DNA of 64,000 bases from Mesorhizobium terrae. GTDB taxonomy: Bacteria > Pseudomonadota > Alphaproteobacteria > Rhizobiales > Rhizobiaceae. Position 1 is the first letter of the stretch; every line of letters begins with the position of its first letter. The translations under genes and the position numbers were made by a program. The stretch covers positions 744,001 through 808,000 of the forward strand of contig NZ_CP044218.1 of the NCBI RefSeq assembly GCF_008727715.1. The letters are read 5' to 3'. Positions 15,849 through 24,836 of this stretch are shown piece after piece. Below the pieces are notes generated by a model. It worked only from the letters and a program-made list of their open reading frames with translations, was not told where the DNA came from and ran no database searches.

Positions 15849-16109
15849 ATGACTTATCCGATGTTCAAGGCTTTGCTGCTGACCGCCGCGATCGGAATTG
15901 CCGCTACCACTGCGGCGCGGGCTGACTGCGAAGCCGACCTCATTCAACTCGAAAAGGCGTTTGCGACGCCGAACCTGACAGCGCCCGCCAAGACCGCTCT
16001 GGAAGAAGCGAAGGTCAAAGCCCTGGCCGCACTCAAGAAGGACGACGATAAAACCTGCAACACCGCAATCACCGATGGTCTGAGCAAGGCAGGCATCAAG
16101 ACGAAATAA
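15849..16109 (+). CDS. Small secreted protein, two cysteines
   Basis: An 86-aa protein with a clear Sec signal peptide (FKALLLTAAIGIAATTAARA, cleavage near residue 25) and an acidic-to-basic helical mature part of about 60 residues containing two Cys (in DCEADL and KTCNTA) that could form a disulfide. AGGAG sits 6 bp before the ATG. It follows the phosphatase at 50 bp in the same direction. No known family was recognised; the mature helical hairpin with one disulfide suggests a periplasmic binding or stress protein. The 291 bp after it hold no gene that can be supported. Confidence 0.65.
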   Translation: MTYPMFKALLLTAAIGIAATTAARADCEADLIQLEKAFATPNLTAPAKTALEEAKVKALAALKKDDDKTCNTAITDGLSKAGIKTK

Positions 16110-16400
16110 ACCTGAACGCCTCGAAGGCAGTTCGTGGACCGAGATCGCGCGGCGCAGGACTTTTCCATCCTTAGCGCAAGCGGTCTCGGTTTGGCTAGCG
16201 ATGGCCTACGCAGTCAAGCAACCGATCCCCAATCCGTCTGCGCGACCTTGCTACGGACCTGACCGAAAGGGTCTACAGCTTTCCTTTTTGACGTCCTCAG
16301 GCAAACGCAAGAGCCGAGAGGCGACCTCATTCCGTACTCATTTTCGCGGGTTAGCGCTTCTGCATCGCACAAATCGTTCCGCGACGAACGGGAGATAACC

Positions 16401-16988
16401 ATGACATCTCTACCACTGACCAGGCGGAGCCTGCACGCGATTGGGTTGGCGCTGATCATCGCACCGGTTCTGGGAATGGCCCTTCCGGCCGCGGCGCAGG
16501 AAAAAGCTGTGGCGCCGGAAATCAATCCACCTGGCGACATCCCGGACAATCAACAATTCATTACTTTCGAGGCAGCGCAGGGCGTCGCCATGAAGGTGCC
16601 GGAGGGCTGGGCCCGCACCGACACGAAAGACGGTGCGACCTTCGCGGACAAATACGGCCGCATCGAACTCAGCATCCAACAATCGGCCTCGGCGATCACG
16701 GTTGACACTCTACGTGCGCAGCAGGTTGCCGATCTGGAAAGAAACGGCCGGGCGGTCAAGGTTCTCAAGATCGAGCAGGTGAAGCTGCCTGCGGGCCCAG
16801 CGGTCAAAGTGGTCTTCACATCGAATTCGAACCCGAACCCGGTGACGAACAAGCAGATTCGCCTTGAGAGCGAGCGCTTCTACATGCAGCGCAACGGCAA
16901 GCTCGCCGAACTTACCTTTTCGGCGCCGGCGGGCGCCGACAATGTCGATCAGTGGGTTTTGATGAGCAAATCGTTCCGGTGGAAGTGA
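16401..16988 (+). CDS. Periplasmic protein of unknown function, first gene of ABC-exporter operon
   Basis: A 195-aa protein with an N-terminal signal (basic RRSL, then GLALIIAPVLGMALPAAAQ, cleavage near residue 33). The mature part has a domain like those of PsbP/DUF1795-type periplasmic proteins: a beta-rich core beginning with VAMKVPEGWAR and ending YMQRNGKLAELTFSAPAGA. The resemblance is structural in flavour and weak. It ends 1 bp before the ABC ATPase gene, so the three genes 16401-21038 form an operon. It may act as periplasmic partner of the exporter. Confidence 0.7.
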   Translation: MTSLPLTRRSLHAIGLALIIAPVLGMALPAAAQEKAVAPEINPPGDIPDNQQFITFEAAQGVAMKVPEGWARTDTKDGATFADKYGRIELSIQQSASAITVDTLRAQQVADLERNGRAVKVLKIEQVKLPAGPAVKVVFTSNSNPNPVTNKQIRLESERFYMQRNGKLAELTFSAPAGADNVDQWVLMSKSFRWK

Positions 16989-16989
16989 C

Positions 16990-18393
16990 ATGACGCTGCT
17001 CGTAGCGGATGATCTCTACCGCTTCTTTCATGTGGATGGAGCTGAAGTTCGGGCTCTGCGCGGCGCTAGCCTTCTCGTCGGCCGCGGCGAGACAGTTGCT
17101 CTGGTTGGCGCATCCGGAAGCGGTAAGTCGACTCTGATGGCCTGCATCGCCGGTCTCGACGATCCCGACGGCGGTCTGGTCACGATCGACGGCGTGCGGA
17201 TGACGCGCCGCCCCGAAGACGAACGGGCCGCGCTGCGGGCGCACTCAATCGGCTATCTGGCTCAGTCGCGCAACCTGTTCAGTCATCTGAGCGTCTCCGA
17301 GAATATCCGCCTGCAACTGAAACTCGGAGGCGCCAGTCATGTTGAAGAGCGGATCGACGAACTTCTGGCTCTTGTAGGTTTGTCAAATCACCGCGATGCG
17401 CCGCCACAAACGCTGTCGGGCGGCGAGGCCGCGCGCGCCGGGCTTGCCGTCGCTCTCGCCAACGATCCGATTCTGTTGCTGGCGGACGAGCCGACGGCGG
17501 AAGTCGATGAGGAAACGGAACGCATGATTCTCGATGCGCTCGAACAGCGCCGTCGCGATGGCGCCGCCGCCTTGATCGCCACACACAGCCGAACGATCGC
17601 AGCCCGCGCGAGCCGGATCGTCGGAATTGTGGATGGGCGAATTGTCGCGAAGGAGCCATCCGTGAGTACGAAGGGGTCTCGTCAGACCGAGCCGACGAGC
17701 GAGAAACAACGCGACGGCCGGATCATACTTTCAGCGCACGACCTCTCGCGCAAGTTCACGTCGGGGAGACGAAGCGTTGCGGCGGTCACCTCCATCGATT
17801 TCAACATTCGAGGGGGGCAACGCATAGCGCTGGTGGGGCGATCTGGCAGCGGCAAGTCAACATTGCTGAGCCTCATGGCAGGTCTAATCGACCCGGACCG
17901 TTCCGGATCGATCGAATGGTCCGGATTCGACGAAACGCGCCCTTTGCAGCCACATCAGATCGGCATGGTCTTTCAATCTCCGTCGCTCCTGCCGACGTTG
18001 AACGTAATCGAGAATGTTCGCCTCCCGATCGAGTTGATCGGTGGCGATGCGTCTGATTGTTTCGATCCGATGCAGGCCTTGCGGTGTCTGTCGATCGCCG
18101 AACTCGCCGAAAAGCTGCCAGACCAGCTTTCGGGCGGGCAGATGCAACGAGTCGCCATCGCCCGTGCGCTTGTCACACGCCCCAAATTGCTGTTGGCCGA
18201 CGAACCGACCGGCCAGCTTGATCAGGCGACCGCGCATGACGTGGTTGTCGCTTTGCTGACTGCGGTCGCCTCAACCGGAGCGGCACTCGTTGTAGCGACG
18301 CATGATTGGATCGTCGCCGAGAAGATGGACGAACAGTGGGCGATTGATCGCGGCCGCCTCGTGGCGCGCGCCAACGACCGAGGTGCGATATGA
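16990..18393 (+). CDS. ABC exporter ATPase with two fused nucleotide-binding domains (MacB/LolD type)
   Basis: A 467-aa protein with two complete ABC domains. Domain 1 (about 1-220) has Walker [10 protein letters not shown], Walker B ILLLADEP and a degenerate signature LSGGEAARA. Domain 2 (about 245-467) has GRSGSGKST, signature LSGGQMQRV and LLLADEPT. Both resemble LolD/MacB ATPases, which are normally single-domain and dimerise; here one polypeptide would supply both sites, one of them with a non-standard signature. The stop overlaps the start of the permease gene (ATGA). The system probably moves a lipid, peptide or lipoprotein across or out of the inner membrane; the substrate cannot be told. 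Confidence 0.85.
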   Translation: MTLLVADDLYRFFHVDGAEVRALRGASLLVGRGETVALVGASGSGKSTLMACIAGLDDPDGGLVTIDGVRMTRRPEDERAALRAHSIGYLAQSRNLFSHLSVSENIRLQLKLGGASHVEERIDELLALVGLSNHRDAPPQTLSGGEAARAGLAVALANDPILLLADEPTAEVDEETERMILDALEQRRRDGAAALIATHSRTIAARASRIVGIVDGRIVAKEPSVSTKGSRQTEPTSEKQRDGRIILSAHDLSRKFTSGRRSVAAVTSIDFNIRGGQRIALVGRSGSGKSTLLSLMAGLIDPDRSGSIEWSGFDETRPLQPHQIGMVFQSPSLLPTLNVIENVRLPIELIGGDASDCFDPMQALRCLSIAELAEKLPDQLSGGQMQRVAIARALVTRPKLLLADEPTGQLDQATAHDVVVALLTAVASTGAALVVATHDWIVAEKMDEQWAIDRGRLVARANDRGAI

Positions 18394-21038
18394 TGGCGCT
18401 TTGGCTGAAGGGCATTGTCGCCACGCGCTGGCGCCATTTGATGGCTGTCGGGGCTGGAATCATGTGCGCCACCGCGCTCATTGGCCTGATCGGCGTGTTT
18501 GGCCTGTCCAGTGCAGGGACGATGACCCGGCGCGCAATCTCCGCCGTTCCCGTCGACTGGCAGGTCGCCCTCGCGCCGGGAGCCACCCCTATGGAATTGA
18601 CGAAGAAGCTACGCGATAGCGCGCCAGTCCGCGCGGTGGCCACGGTTGGCTATGCCGACGCCACGGCGTTGAGCCTCAACACCGGCGACACGACACAAAC
18701 CACGGGATCAGGCCAGATTGTCGGTTTGTCGCCAGACTATCAGTCGCTGTTCCCCGGGCAGATTCGCCTCTTGCTGGGCGGGACCAGCGGCGCGCTACTC
18801 GCTCAGCAGACAGCGGCCAATTTGCATGCGACTGTGGGTAGTGTCGTCACTGTCACGCCGGTCGGTGCCGCTCCGTTCGACGTTACCGTAGCCGGCATCG
18901 TCGATCTTCCGAACGCCGATGCGTTGTTTCAGATCATCGGCCCGCAGCGGGGAGCGTCTCCGGTCGCTCCTCCAGACAATGTCCTCATCCTCTCCGAAGC
19001 CGACTGGCGGACGCATTTCGGCGAGGCAACCCATCGGCCGGCCGGCGGCGCCCGGTTTCAGCTTCACGTCGGCCTTGACCACAACCCGCTGCCCTCCGCG
19101 CCCGAAGTCGCGTTTTCGACGACGACCGGCATGGCGAAGAATTTTGAAGTGCGCGCGGCCGGCGAAGCCATTGTCGGCGACAACATTTCCGCGCGTTTGG
19201 ATGCCGTGCGGCAGGATGCGTTGTTCGCGCGCATTCTGCTCCTGTTCCTTGGGTTGCCGGGAGCGATATTGGGGATCCTTCTGGCGATCTCGGTGGTGCG
19301 CTCCGACGCAGCCCGTCGCCGTCAGGAATTTGCACTGTTGTCATTGCGGGGCGCGAGCGCAACGCAGATCATGTCGCTGGTGATGGCAGAGGCACTGACC
19401 TTGTCGCTGTTGGCGGTGTCCTTCGGCGTCGCAGCATCCACCGTGCTGGCGCGATCCGCATTGCATGCCGATGTCACGTCATATGATGCGATGGTTTGGC
19501 TCGCCGCGACTGCACTTGGGGGCGTCATCGTATCCTGTCTTGCCGTCATCGTTCCTGTGAGGGCTGATTTTCGACAGTCGACCGTTTCGGCGCGACGGAT
19601 GTGGCTCTCTCGTGAAAGAGTGGCCGGGTGGGAGCGTGGCAAAGTCGACATTGTCTTCCTGGTGCTAGCGGCGCTGACCCATTGGCGCTCGGCCTCCACG
19701 GGGTATCAGCTCGTCTTGGCGCCGGAAGGCGTCGCCTCTACGGCCGTTGACTATACCGCCTTTCTTGCGCCGCTTCTTTTCTGGCTCGGCGCGGGCCTTC
19801 TGACGATACGGCTCGGTCGCCTACTGTTGCGATCTTCAGGCTCTTTGCTGCCGCCAATGCTGTCTCCGCTGTCCGGTCGCCTGGCGACGTTGGTTGGTTC
19901 AGCCCTCATCAGGCAGCGGAGCCGGCTTGCCTCCGGTATGGCGCTGGTTGCGGTAGCCGCTTCATTTGCCGTGGCGACGACGGTCTTCAATTCGACCTAT
20001 CATATGCAGCAACTTGTAGACGCGAGGTTGACGACGGGCGCCGATGTGGCTGTGACCGGATCGGCAACGATGCCCGCGGGGACGGCGTTGAACCGCATAG
20101 CGGTCGTTGAGGGCGTCCTTGCGGCGGAGCCGATGCAGCATCGTTTTGCCTACGTTGGAAAGGATCTCCAGGATCTGTTCGGCATCGATCCCGTCAGAAT
20201 CACAAACGCGACCGATATCGTCGACGGATACTTCACCAATATCGGCGCGCGCGAGGCGCTGGCGCGGCTAGCGCGCCAGCCCGACGGCATCCTCGTGTCA
20301 CAGGAGACGGTCAACGATTTTCAACTCGCTATCGGGGATTTGCTCAATCTGCGTATGCGTGCGGCGGACGGCTCGGAAAAAACGGTCGCGTTTCATCTCG
20401 TGGGCGTCGTCAAGGAATTTCCGACTGCGCCGCGTGACAGCTTTCTGGTCGCCAACGCCAGCTACGTCGCAGCACAAACGGGTGCAGGCCAAGCGGAAAC
20501 CGTCTTGATCAGAGCCGGCGGCTCCATGGCCGCCCTGGCTCAGCGCGTTCGGGACGCGCTGGGGCCGTCCTCGCAGCTCAAGGTCACGGACGTCTCTCAG
20601 GCTGCTCATCTCATTGGGTCGAGTCTGACTGCTGTGGATTTGGCTGCTATCGGATCGGTGGAGCGTGGCTTCGCTGTGCTGTTCGTGGCGATGGCGACCG
20701 GGCTCATTCTCTGGCTCGGACAGTCCGAACGGGCGAGGTCGAACGCGATCTTGCTTTCCCTCGGCGCGTCCCGCCGAGAGGTTCGCTCCTTTATCTGGAG
20801 CGAAGCGCTGATCGTCGCCGGTATCGGCCTTCTGGCGGGCACGCTCATCGGCCTCATCGATGCCTGGATGCTCGTGAGACTGCTGAGCGGGGTCTTCGAT
20901 CCACCGCCCGATTATCTGAACCTCCCGTGGATGTCCCTGAGTTTCATACTCATAGGCGCGATCGCCGCGATCATACTTTCTGTCTTGGCTCAAAGCGCCT
21001 GGACAAGAGACGAGACAGCCCAGGAATTACGAGGGTAA
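18390..21038 (+). CDS. ABC exporter permease, FtsX/MacB type
   Basis: An 882-aa membrane protein. It has an N-terminal helix (about 20-42), a periplasmic domain, three helices around 285-405, further helices near 450-480, then a second periplasmic domain (about 540-750) and three C-terminal helices ending near residue 870. This duplicated FtsX layout is typical of permeases in the LolCDE/MacB superfamily that pair with LolD-like ATPases. It overlaps the ATPase stop by 4 bp. A single permease with two FtsX halves agrees with the partner ATPase having two fused ATP-binding domains, so the exporter may be a one-plus-one assembly. Confidence 0.82.
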   Translation: MMALWLKGIVATRWRHLMAVGAGIMCATALIGLIGVFGLSSAGTMTRRAISAVPVDWQVALAPGATPMELTKKLRDSAPVRAVATVGYADATALSLNTGDTTQTTGSGQIVGLSPDYQSLFPGQIRLLLGGTSGALLAQQTAANLHATVGSVVTVTPVGAAPFDVTVAGIVDLPNADALFQIIGPQRGASPVAPPDNVLILSEADWRTHFGEATHRPAGGARFQLHVGLDHNPLPSAPEVAFSTTTGMAKNFEVRAAGEAIVGDNISARLDAVRQDALFARILLLFLGLPGAILGILLAISVVRSDAARRRQEFALLSLRGASATQIMSLVMAEALTLSLLAVSFGVAASTVLARSALHADVTSYDAMVWLAATALGGVIVSCLAVIVPVRADFRQSTVSARRMWLSRERVAGWERGKVDIVFLVLAALTHWRSASTGYQLVLAPEGVASTAVDYTAFLAPLLFWLGAGLLTIRLGRLLLRSSGSLLPPMLSPLSGRLATLVGSALIRQRSRLASGMALVAVAASFAVATTVFNSTYHMQQLVDARLTTGADVAVTGSATMPAGTALNRIAVVEGVLAAEPMQHRFAYVGKDLQDLFGIDPVRITNATDIVDGYFTNIGAREALARLARQPDGILVSQETVNDFQLAIGDLLNLRMRAADGSEKTVAFHLVGVVKEFPTAPRDSFLVANASYVAAQTGAGQAETVLIRAGGSMAALAQRVRDALGPSSQLKVTDVSQAAHLIGSSLTAVDLAAIGSVERGFAVLFVAMATGLILWLGQSERARSNAILLSLGASRREVRSFIWSEALIVAGIGLLAGTLIGLIDAWMLVRLLSGVFDPPPDYLNLPWMSLSFILIGAIAAIILSVLAQSAWTRDETAQELRG

Positions 21039-21074
21039 GCGAACATCGCTGGGAAAACCGCGCATAAAACAGAA

Positions 21075-21436
21075 ATGCGACATTTGCGCTATTTCGGGCA
21101 CTATGGAGGCGCTTTCCTTACCCAAGCTGGGAAGGAGTTCATGCGGCATGTGCGGGAGGTGTTTCGGCAAATCGGCCATCGTGCGAAGGATGTGGCCGCG
21201 ATCCGTCGCTCTGAAGACGGTCCGTCCAGATCGGAATCTTCTCTTCGCTCACCTCGGGTTTCCTCGCGAACTTGCTGCGCGCTTACGACAAACATCGCGC
21301 GCAGATTCGCATCGGGCTTTTCGATGGCGACCCTACGCATCATGTCTCTGCAATTCGGCAGTCTCGCCTAGACCTCGTTATCCGGTACTTGTCCATCGAG
21401 TTTGGTGACAAGCACCACCATCTCGATCCTGTTTAG
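21075..21436 (+). pseudogene. LysR-family regulator remnant
   Basis: Pieces of a LysR regulator can be read across frames. They are MRHLRYF, then FMRHVREVFRQI, then (other frame) SGFLANLLRAYDKHRAQIR, IGLFDGDPTHHVSAIRQSRL and DLVIRYLSIEFGDKHHHLDP. The recognition-helix part of the HTH is deleted, there are at least two frameshifts, and the C-terminal half is absent. It is not a working gene. Confidence 0.75.
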
Positions 21437-21544
21437 GCGACTTTAGGCGAACAAACAGCAAATATCCGCAGTCCGAAAATTCTTGCATATTTCTGACGTG
21501 GCCACGGTCGAATCCGATACCGATATTCACTCACGCGTACTCGC

Positions 21545-21662
21545 ACGGATCAATTGCAAACCCGACGCCCGGATGCACCACATGTCCTTGCGCCACAGCT
21601 TGAGATCGTTCTCGGCCAGGCGCCGTCGCACGGTCTCGCCCGACAGTTGCTCAACCTCCGCT
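21545..21662 (-). mobile_element. IS630-type transposase fragment
   Basis: The reverse strand reads LSGETVRRRLAENDLK then LWRKDMWCI, which matches a conserved block of IS630-family transposases (ETVRRRL, WRKDMWCIP). The catalytic DDE region is absent and no terminal repeats were found. It is a short fossil. Together with the LysR remnant just upstream it marks 21039-21944 as a decayed, gene-free stretch; the rest of that stretch (to 21944) shows nothing recognisable. Confidence 0.7.
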
Positions 21663-21944
21663 TTATGTTGCCGAGCTGAATGAATGTGGAAACAGCAGCT
21701 ATTTCAGTTGCCACGGTTACCCGCCGTCGAACAGGTCGAGCCGGCGATGCCGGCAGTACAGGAGCGATCCACAGCCATGAATCCGGCCTAGAACTGCCCG
21801 TGGCCGGAAACGACCTACCCCGTCATTCCATCCGGCCTTGTTCGAAGCACGAGCCATCGTGAAGTGCTGGCGGCGGACCGCTCATCAGGCACGCTTCGAA
21901 GCAAGGTCCGCGGCGCCGAGAAAGAAGGCCTGCTCCGGTCCTGT

Positions 21945-22814
21945 TCAGGAACTGGCCGGTTCCTTACCCCGCTGGGCGACAACACTGAGCAAAGCCAGCA
22001 GGCCCGAGACAATCATCAGGAAAAGCGACACGGCATTCAGCACCGGCGTCGAACCGGCCTTCACCATGCGATCATACATGGTGATCGTCAGTGGCGAGTC
22101 GGATCCCACAAGCATGAGTGTCGTGTTGAAGTTCTCGAACGACACCAGGAACGCCACCACGAAGGCGGAGAATAGTGCCGGCAGCAGATAGGGCAGCGTC
22201 ACCGTCGCCAGCACGCGCACACGCGACGCGCCAAGATTCAAGGCGGCTTCCTCCAGCGCCACGTCGAACTTGCGCAAGCGCGCCGCGATCACCAACGAGG
22301 TAATGGTCACCAGGAAGGAGAACTGCCCAAGCACGACAAGGAGAGTGCCGGGCCGCAGGAAATCCATGTCCCAGCCTGTCGAGTCTTCCACGCCGTTCGC
22401 GATCGCGCTGGCAAAGACCAGGATCGAAATGCCAAGGATGACGCCGGGAATGACCAGCGGCACGATCATCAGCACGTAGAGCAGGCTCTTACCGGGGAAA
22501 TGCTTGCGCTCGAACAGGAACGCATTGCAGGTGCCGGCCGCCACGGAAAGTATCGAGACGATGATGCCGATATAGAGGGAGTTCCACAGGCCCTCCATCA
22601 AGCGCCGATCGTTGAACATGCCAAGCTTGGGTTCGGTGGTGCCGAAAAACCAATCGAGCGTGAAGCCCTTCCAGGGCAGCGCCGGAAACAGCGAATCGTT
22701 GAAGGCGAATACCCCCGCTGCCACGAGCGGTGCGGCAAGGTAGAGGAAGAAGGCAAGCATATAGCAGCCGTAAACCATGCGAAGGAAGGTCGACTGCGGA
22801 GCGGCGACGTTCAT
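21945..22814 (-). CDS. potC: ABC transporter permease, PotC type
   Basis: A 289-aa inner-membrane permease with about six helices and the EAA cytoplasmic loop (EEAALNLGASRVRVLATVTL). It belongs to the polyamine/Fe3+/thiosulfate-type permease family and pairs with the PotB-type gene whose stop lies 2 bp upstream. The ATG at 22814 was chosen because it follows the potB stop directly; the longer frame overlaps potB. The transporter imports a substrate delivered by the PotD-like protein encoded at the other end of the operon. Given the neighbouring aldehyde dehydrogenase and sugar-acid dehydratase, the cargo may not be a classical polyamine; the symbol denotes family only. Confidence 0.85.
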   Translation of the reverse strand: MNVAAPQSTFLRMVYGCYMLAFFLYLAAPLVAAGVFAFNDSLFPALPWKGFTLDWFFGTTEPKLGMFNDRRLMEGLWNSLYIGIIVSILSVAAGTCNAFLFERKHFPGKSLLYVLMIVPLVIPGVILGISILVFASAIANGVEDSTGWDMDFLRPGTLLVVLGQFSFLVTITSLVIAARLRKFDVALEEAALNLGASRVRVLATVTLPYLLPALFSAFVVAFLVSFENFNTTLMLVGSDSPLTITMYDRMVKAGSTPVLNAVSLFLMIVSGLLALLSVVAQRGKEPASS

Positions 22815-22816
22815 GG

Positions 22817-23686
22817 CTAGTCCTTCGCCACGGTGGAGGCCAGACTCTGGCCGGTGAGACGCAGACCGAGCCAAACCACGAGCGAGGTGAAGGCCAGCAG
22901 CAGCACGCCGAAGGTGGCGCCCGACTCCCAATTGTAGCGGGTGACGAACTGTTCATAGATCTGCTCGGTGAACCACATGCTGTTCTTGCCGCCGAGCAGG
23001 ATCGGCGTCAGGTAGCTGCCAGCGGTGAGCATGAAGACGATGATGCAGCCGGCAACGATGCCGGGCATTGCATAGGGAACGACGATGCGCCGGAACACCG
23101 TGAAACGACTGCCACCCAGATTGTAGCCCGCCTCGATCATCGCATCGTCCATGCCGTCGAGCGTCGAGACAAGCGGCACGATCATGAACAGCACGACGGT
23201 GTAGACGAGGCCGATCACCACTGTCAGGTCACTGTACAAGAGTTCGACAGGGCCATTGATCAGCCCGATCCACTGCAGAAAACCCGAGATCAAGCCGGTT
23301 TCGCGCAGCAGCACGATCCAGCCGAAGGCGCGGACGAGATCGCTGACCCAGAGCGGGATGAGACACATCAGGAACAGCGCGGCGCGCGAACGCTGGCGGG
23401 CGATCTTGGCGATGTAGTAGGCGACCGGAAAGCCAACGAAGAGCGCAAGGATCGTCACCAGGATCGACATCCACGCCGTGCGCAGCAGCGTGTTCCAGTA
23501 GATGGGTTCGCGGATGAAATCGACGTAGTTGGCAAAACCGAACGTGTACTCGCCAGGCCCCAGTTTCTCGCGCAGCGACAGATAGCCGATGCCGATCTGC
23601 GGCAGCAGGATCAGCAAGACCAGCCATAAGGCAAAGGGCGTGAACAGCAGGATCAGCGACAGTTTGCCGGCGTCGGAGCGGGCCAT
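22817..23686 (-). CDS. potB: ABC transporter permease, PotB type
   Basis: A 289-aa permease with six predicted membrane helices (first at about 10-30) and the EAA loop (EAGYNLGGSRFTVFRRIVVP). It heterodimerises with the PotC-type subunit in this family. It starts 3 bp after the potA-type stop and ends 2 bp before potC, within a tight operon. PotB-type subunits bind the ATPase through the EAA loop. The symbol reflects family similarity and not a shown substrate. Confidence 0.85.
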   Translation of the reverse strand: MARSDAGKLSLILLFTPFALWLVLLILLPQIGIGYLSLREKLGPGEYTFGFANYVDFIREPIYWNTLLRTAWMSILVTILALFVGFPVAYYIAKIARQRSRAALFLMCLIPLWVSDLVRAFGWIVLLRETGLISGFLQWIGLINGPVELLYSDLTVVIGLVYTVVLFMIVPLVSTLDGMDDAMIEAGYNLGGSRFTVFRRIVVPYAMPGIVAGCIIVFMLTAGSYLTPILLGGKNSMWFTEQIYEQFVTRYNWESGATFGVLLLAFTSLVVWLGLRLTGQSLASTVAKD

Positions 23687-23689
23687 GAT

Positions 23690-24766
23690 CTATCCCGCCA
23701 CGACAAAGCACAGGGCATGCTTGCGCGCCCAGGAGATCTCGGTGCTGTCGCCGGGCTTGATGGCGGATGCCCCCTCCGTCGCGACGTGGCCGACCTCTAC
23801 CAGATTGCCGCCGCCGATCCGCACCAGGACGCGGCTGCTGGCGCCGTTGAACAGCAAGCTGTCGACCGTACCGGTCATGACGTTGGCGTCCTTGGTCGCG
23901 CCGAGCGAAATCACTTCTGGCCGCACGAAGACCTCGACATTGGCCCCCGCCCTCACATTGCCATCCCCGACCGCGGCGATGACTACCCCGCCACTTTGGA
24001 GTTCCACGCGCGCCTCGCCCCTCTCGACGGCGGTCACACGACCCTGCCATCGGTTGCTGTCGCCGACGAAGCCGGCAACGAAACCGGTCCTGGGATTGTT
24101 GTAGAGCTCCTGCGGTGAACCGATCTGCTCGAAACGGCCGGCATTCATGACGGCGACGTTGTCGGACATGACCAGCGCTTCGGACTGGTCGTGCGTGATG
24201 TAGAGGAAAGTGGTGCCGAACTGATGCTGCAGGAGCTTCAGCTCGATCTTCATGCGTTCGCGCAACTTCAGATCAAGAGCGCCGAGGGGTTCGTCGAGCA
24301 GCAGGACGTCCGGCTCGAGCACCATGCAGCGCGCGATGGCGATGCGTTGCTTCTGGCCCCCGGACAATTGCGACACCTGTTTTCCGGCGACACCTGGCAG
24401 GCCGACGCGATCAAGAACGGCGGCCACCTTGCGGCCGATATCGGCCTTGCTTTCACCCCGGCAGCGCAGGCCATAGGCGATGTTCTCGCCGACATTCATC
24501 ATCGGGAACAGGGCCAGGTGCTGGAACACCATCTTGACGCTGCGCTTGTTGGGCGGTGTCGAGACGACCGAGGCGCCCTTGATGCGGATGTCGCCGCTGG
24601 AAGGCGACTCGAAGCCGGCTATCATGCGCATCAAGGTCGTCTTGCCGCAGCCCGACGGGCCGAGGATCGAGAAGAATGAACCGCGCGGCACGTCGAAGGA
24701 AACGCCGTTGACCGCAACAAAGGGACCAAACCGCTTGATAAGGTCCTGGCACTGAAGATCATGCAT
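23690..24766 (-). CDS. potA: ABC transporter ATP-binding protein, PotA type
   Basis: A 358-aa ATPase: Walker A GPSGCGKTT (about 37-45), signature LSGGQKQRIAIAR, Walker B VLLLDEPLGALD, then a C-terminal TOBE regulatory domain (about 280-350). It energises import by the PotB/PotC pair. Start ATG 24766 (MHDLQCQDLIKRFG) fits the family N-terminus; an ATG 16 codons upstream is possible and neither has a strong ribosome site. It lies 70 bp after the binding-protein gene, usual for transporters in which the binding protein is made in excess. Confidence 0.87.
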   Translation of the reverse strand: MHDLQCQDLIKRFGPFVAVNGVSFDVPRGSFFSILGPSGCGKTTLMRMIAGFESPSSGDIRIKGASVVSTPPNKRSVKMVFQHLALFPMMNVGENIAYGLRCRGESKADIGRKVAAVLDRVGLPGVAGKQVSQLSGGQKQRIAIARCMVLEPDVLLLDEPLGALDLKLRERMKIELKLLQHQFGTTFLYITHDQSEALVMSDNVAVMNAGRFEQIGSPQELYNNPRTGFVAGFVGDSNRWQGRVTAVERGEARVELQSGGVVIAAVGDGNVRAGANVEVFVRPEVISLGATKDANVMTGTVDSLLFNGASSRVLVRIGGGNLVEVGHVATEGASAIKPGDSTEISWARKHALCFVVAG

Positions 24767-24836
24767 AAGGGGTTCGCCAAGAAAGCCGATGCTGCCGGTC
24801 CGCAGGGATAACATCGCGGACCGGCAGTTGATTGGA

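Noticed and set aside
22730..23629. 299-codon plus-strand frame rich in Arg, His, Gln and Asp
   Set aside because: Antisense to the two permease genes; composition is typical of a reverse-strand artefact.
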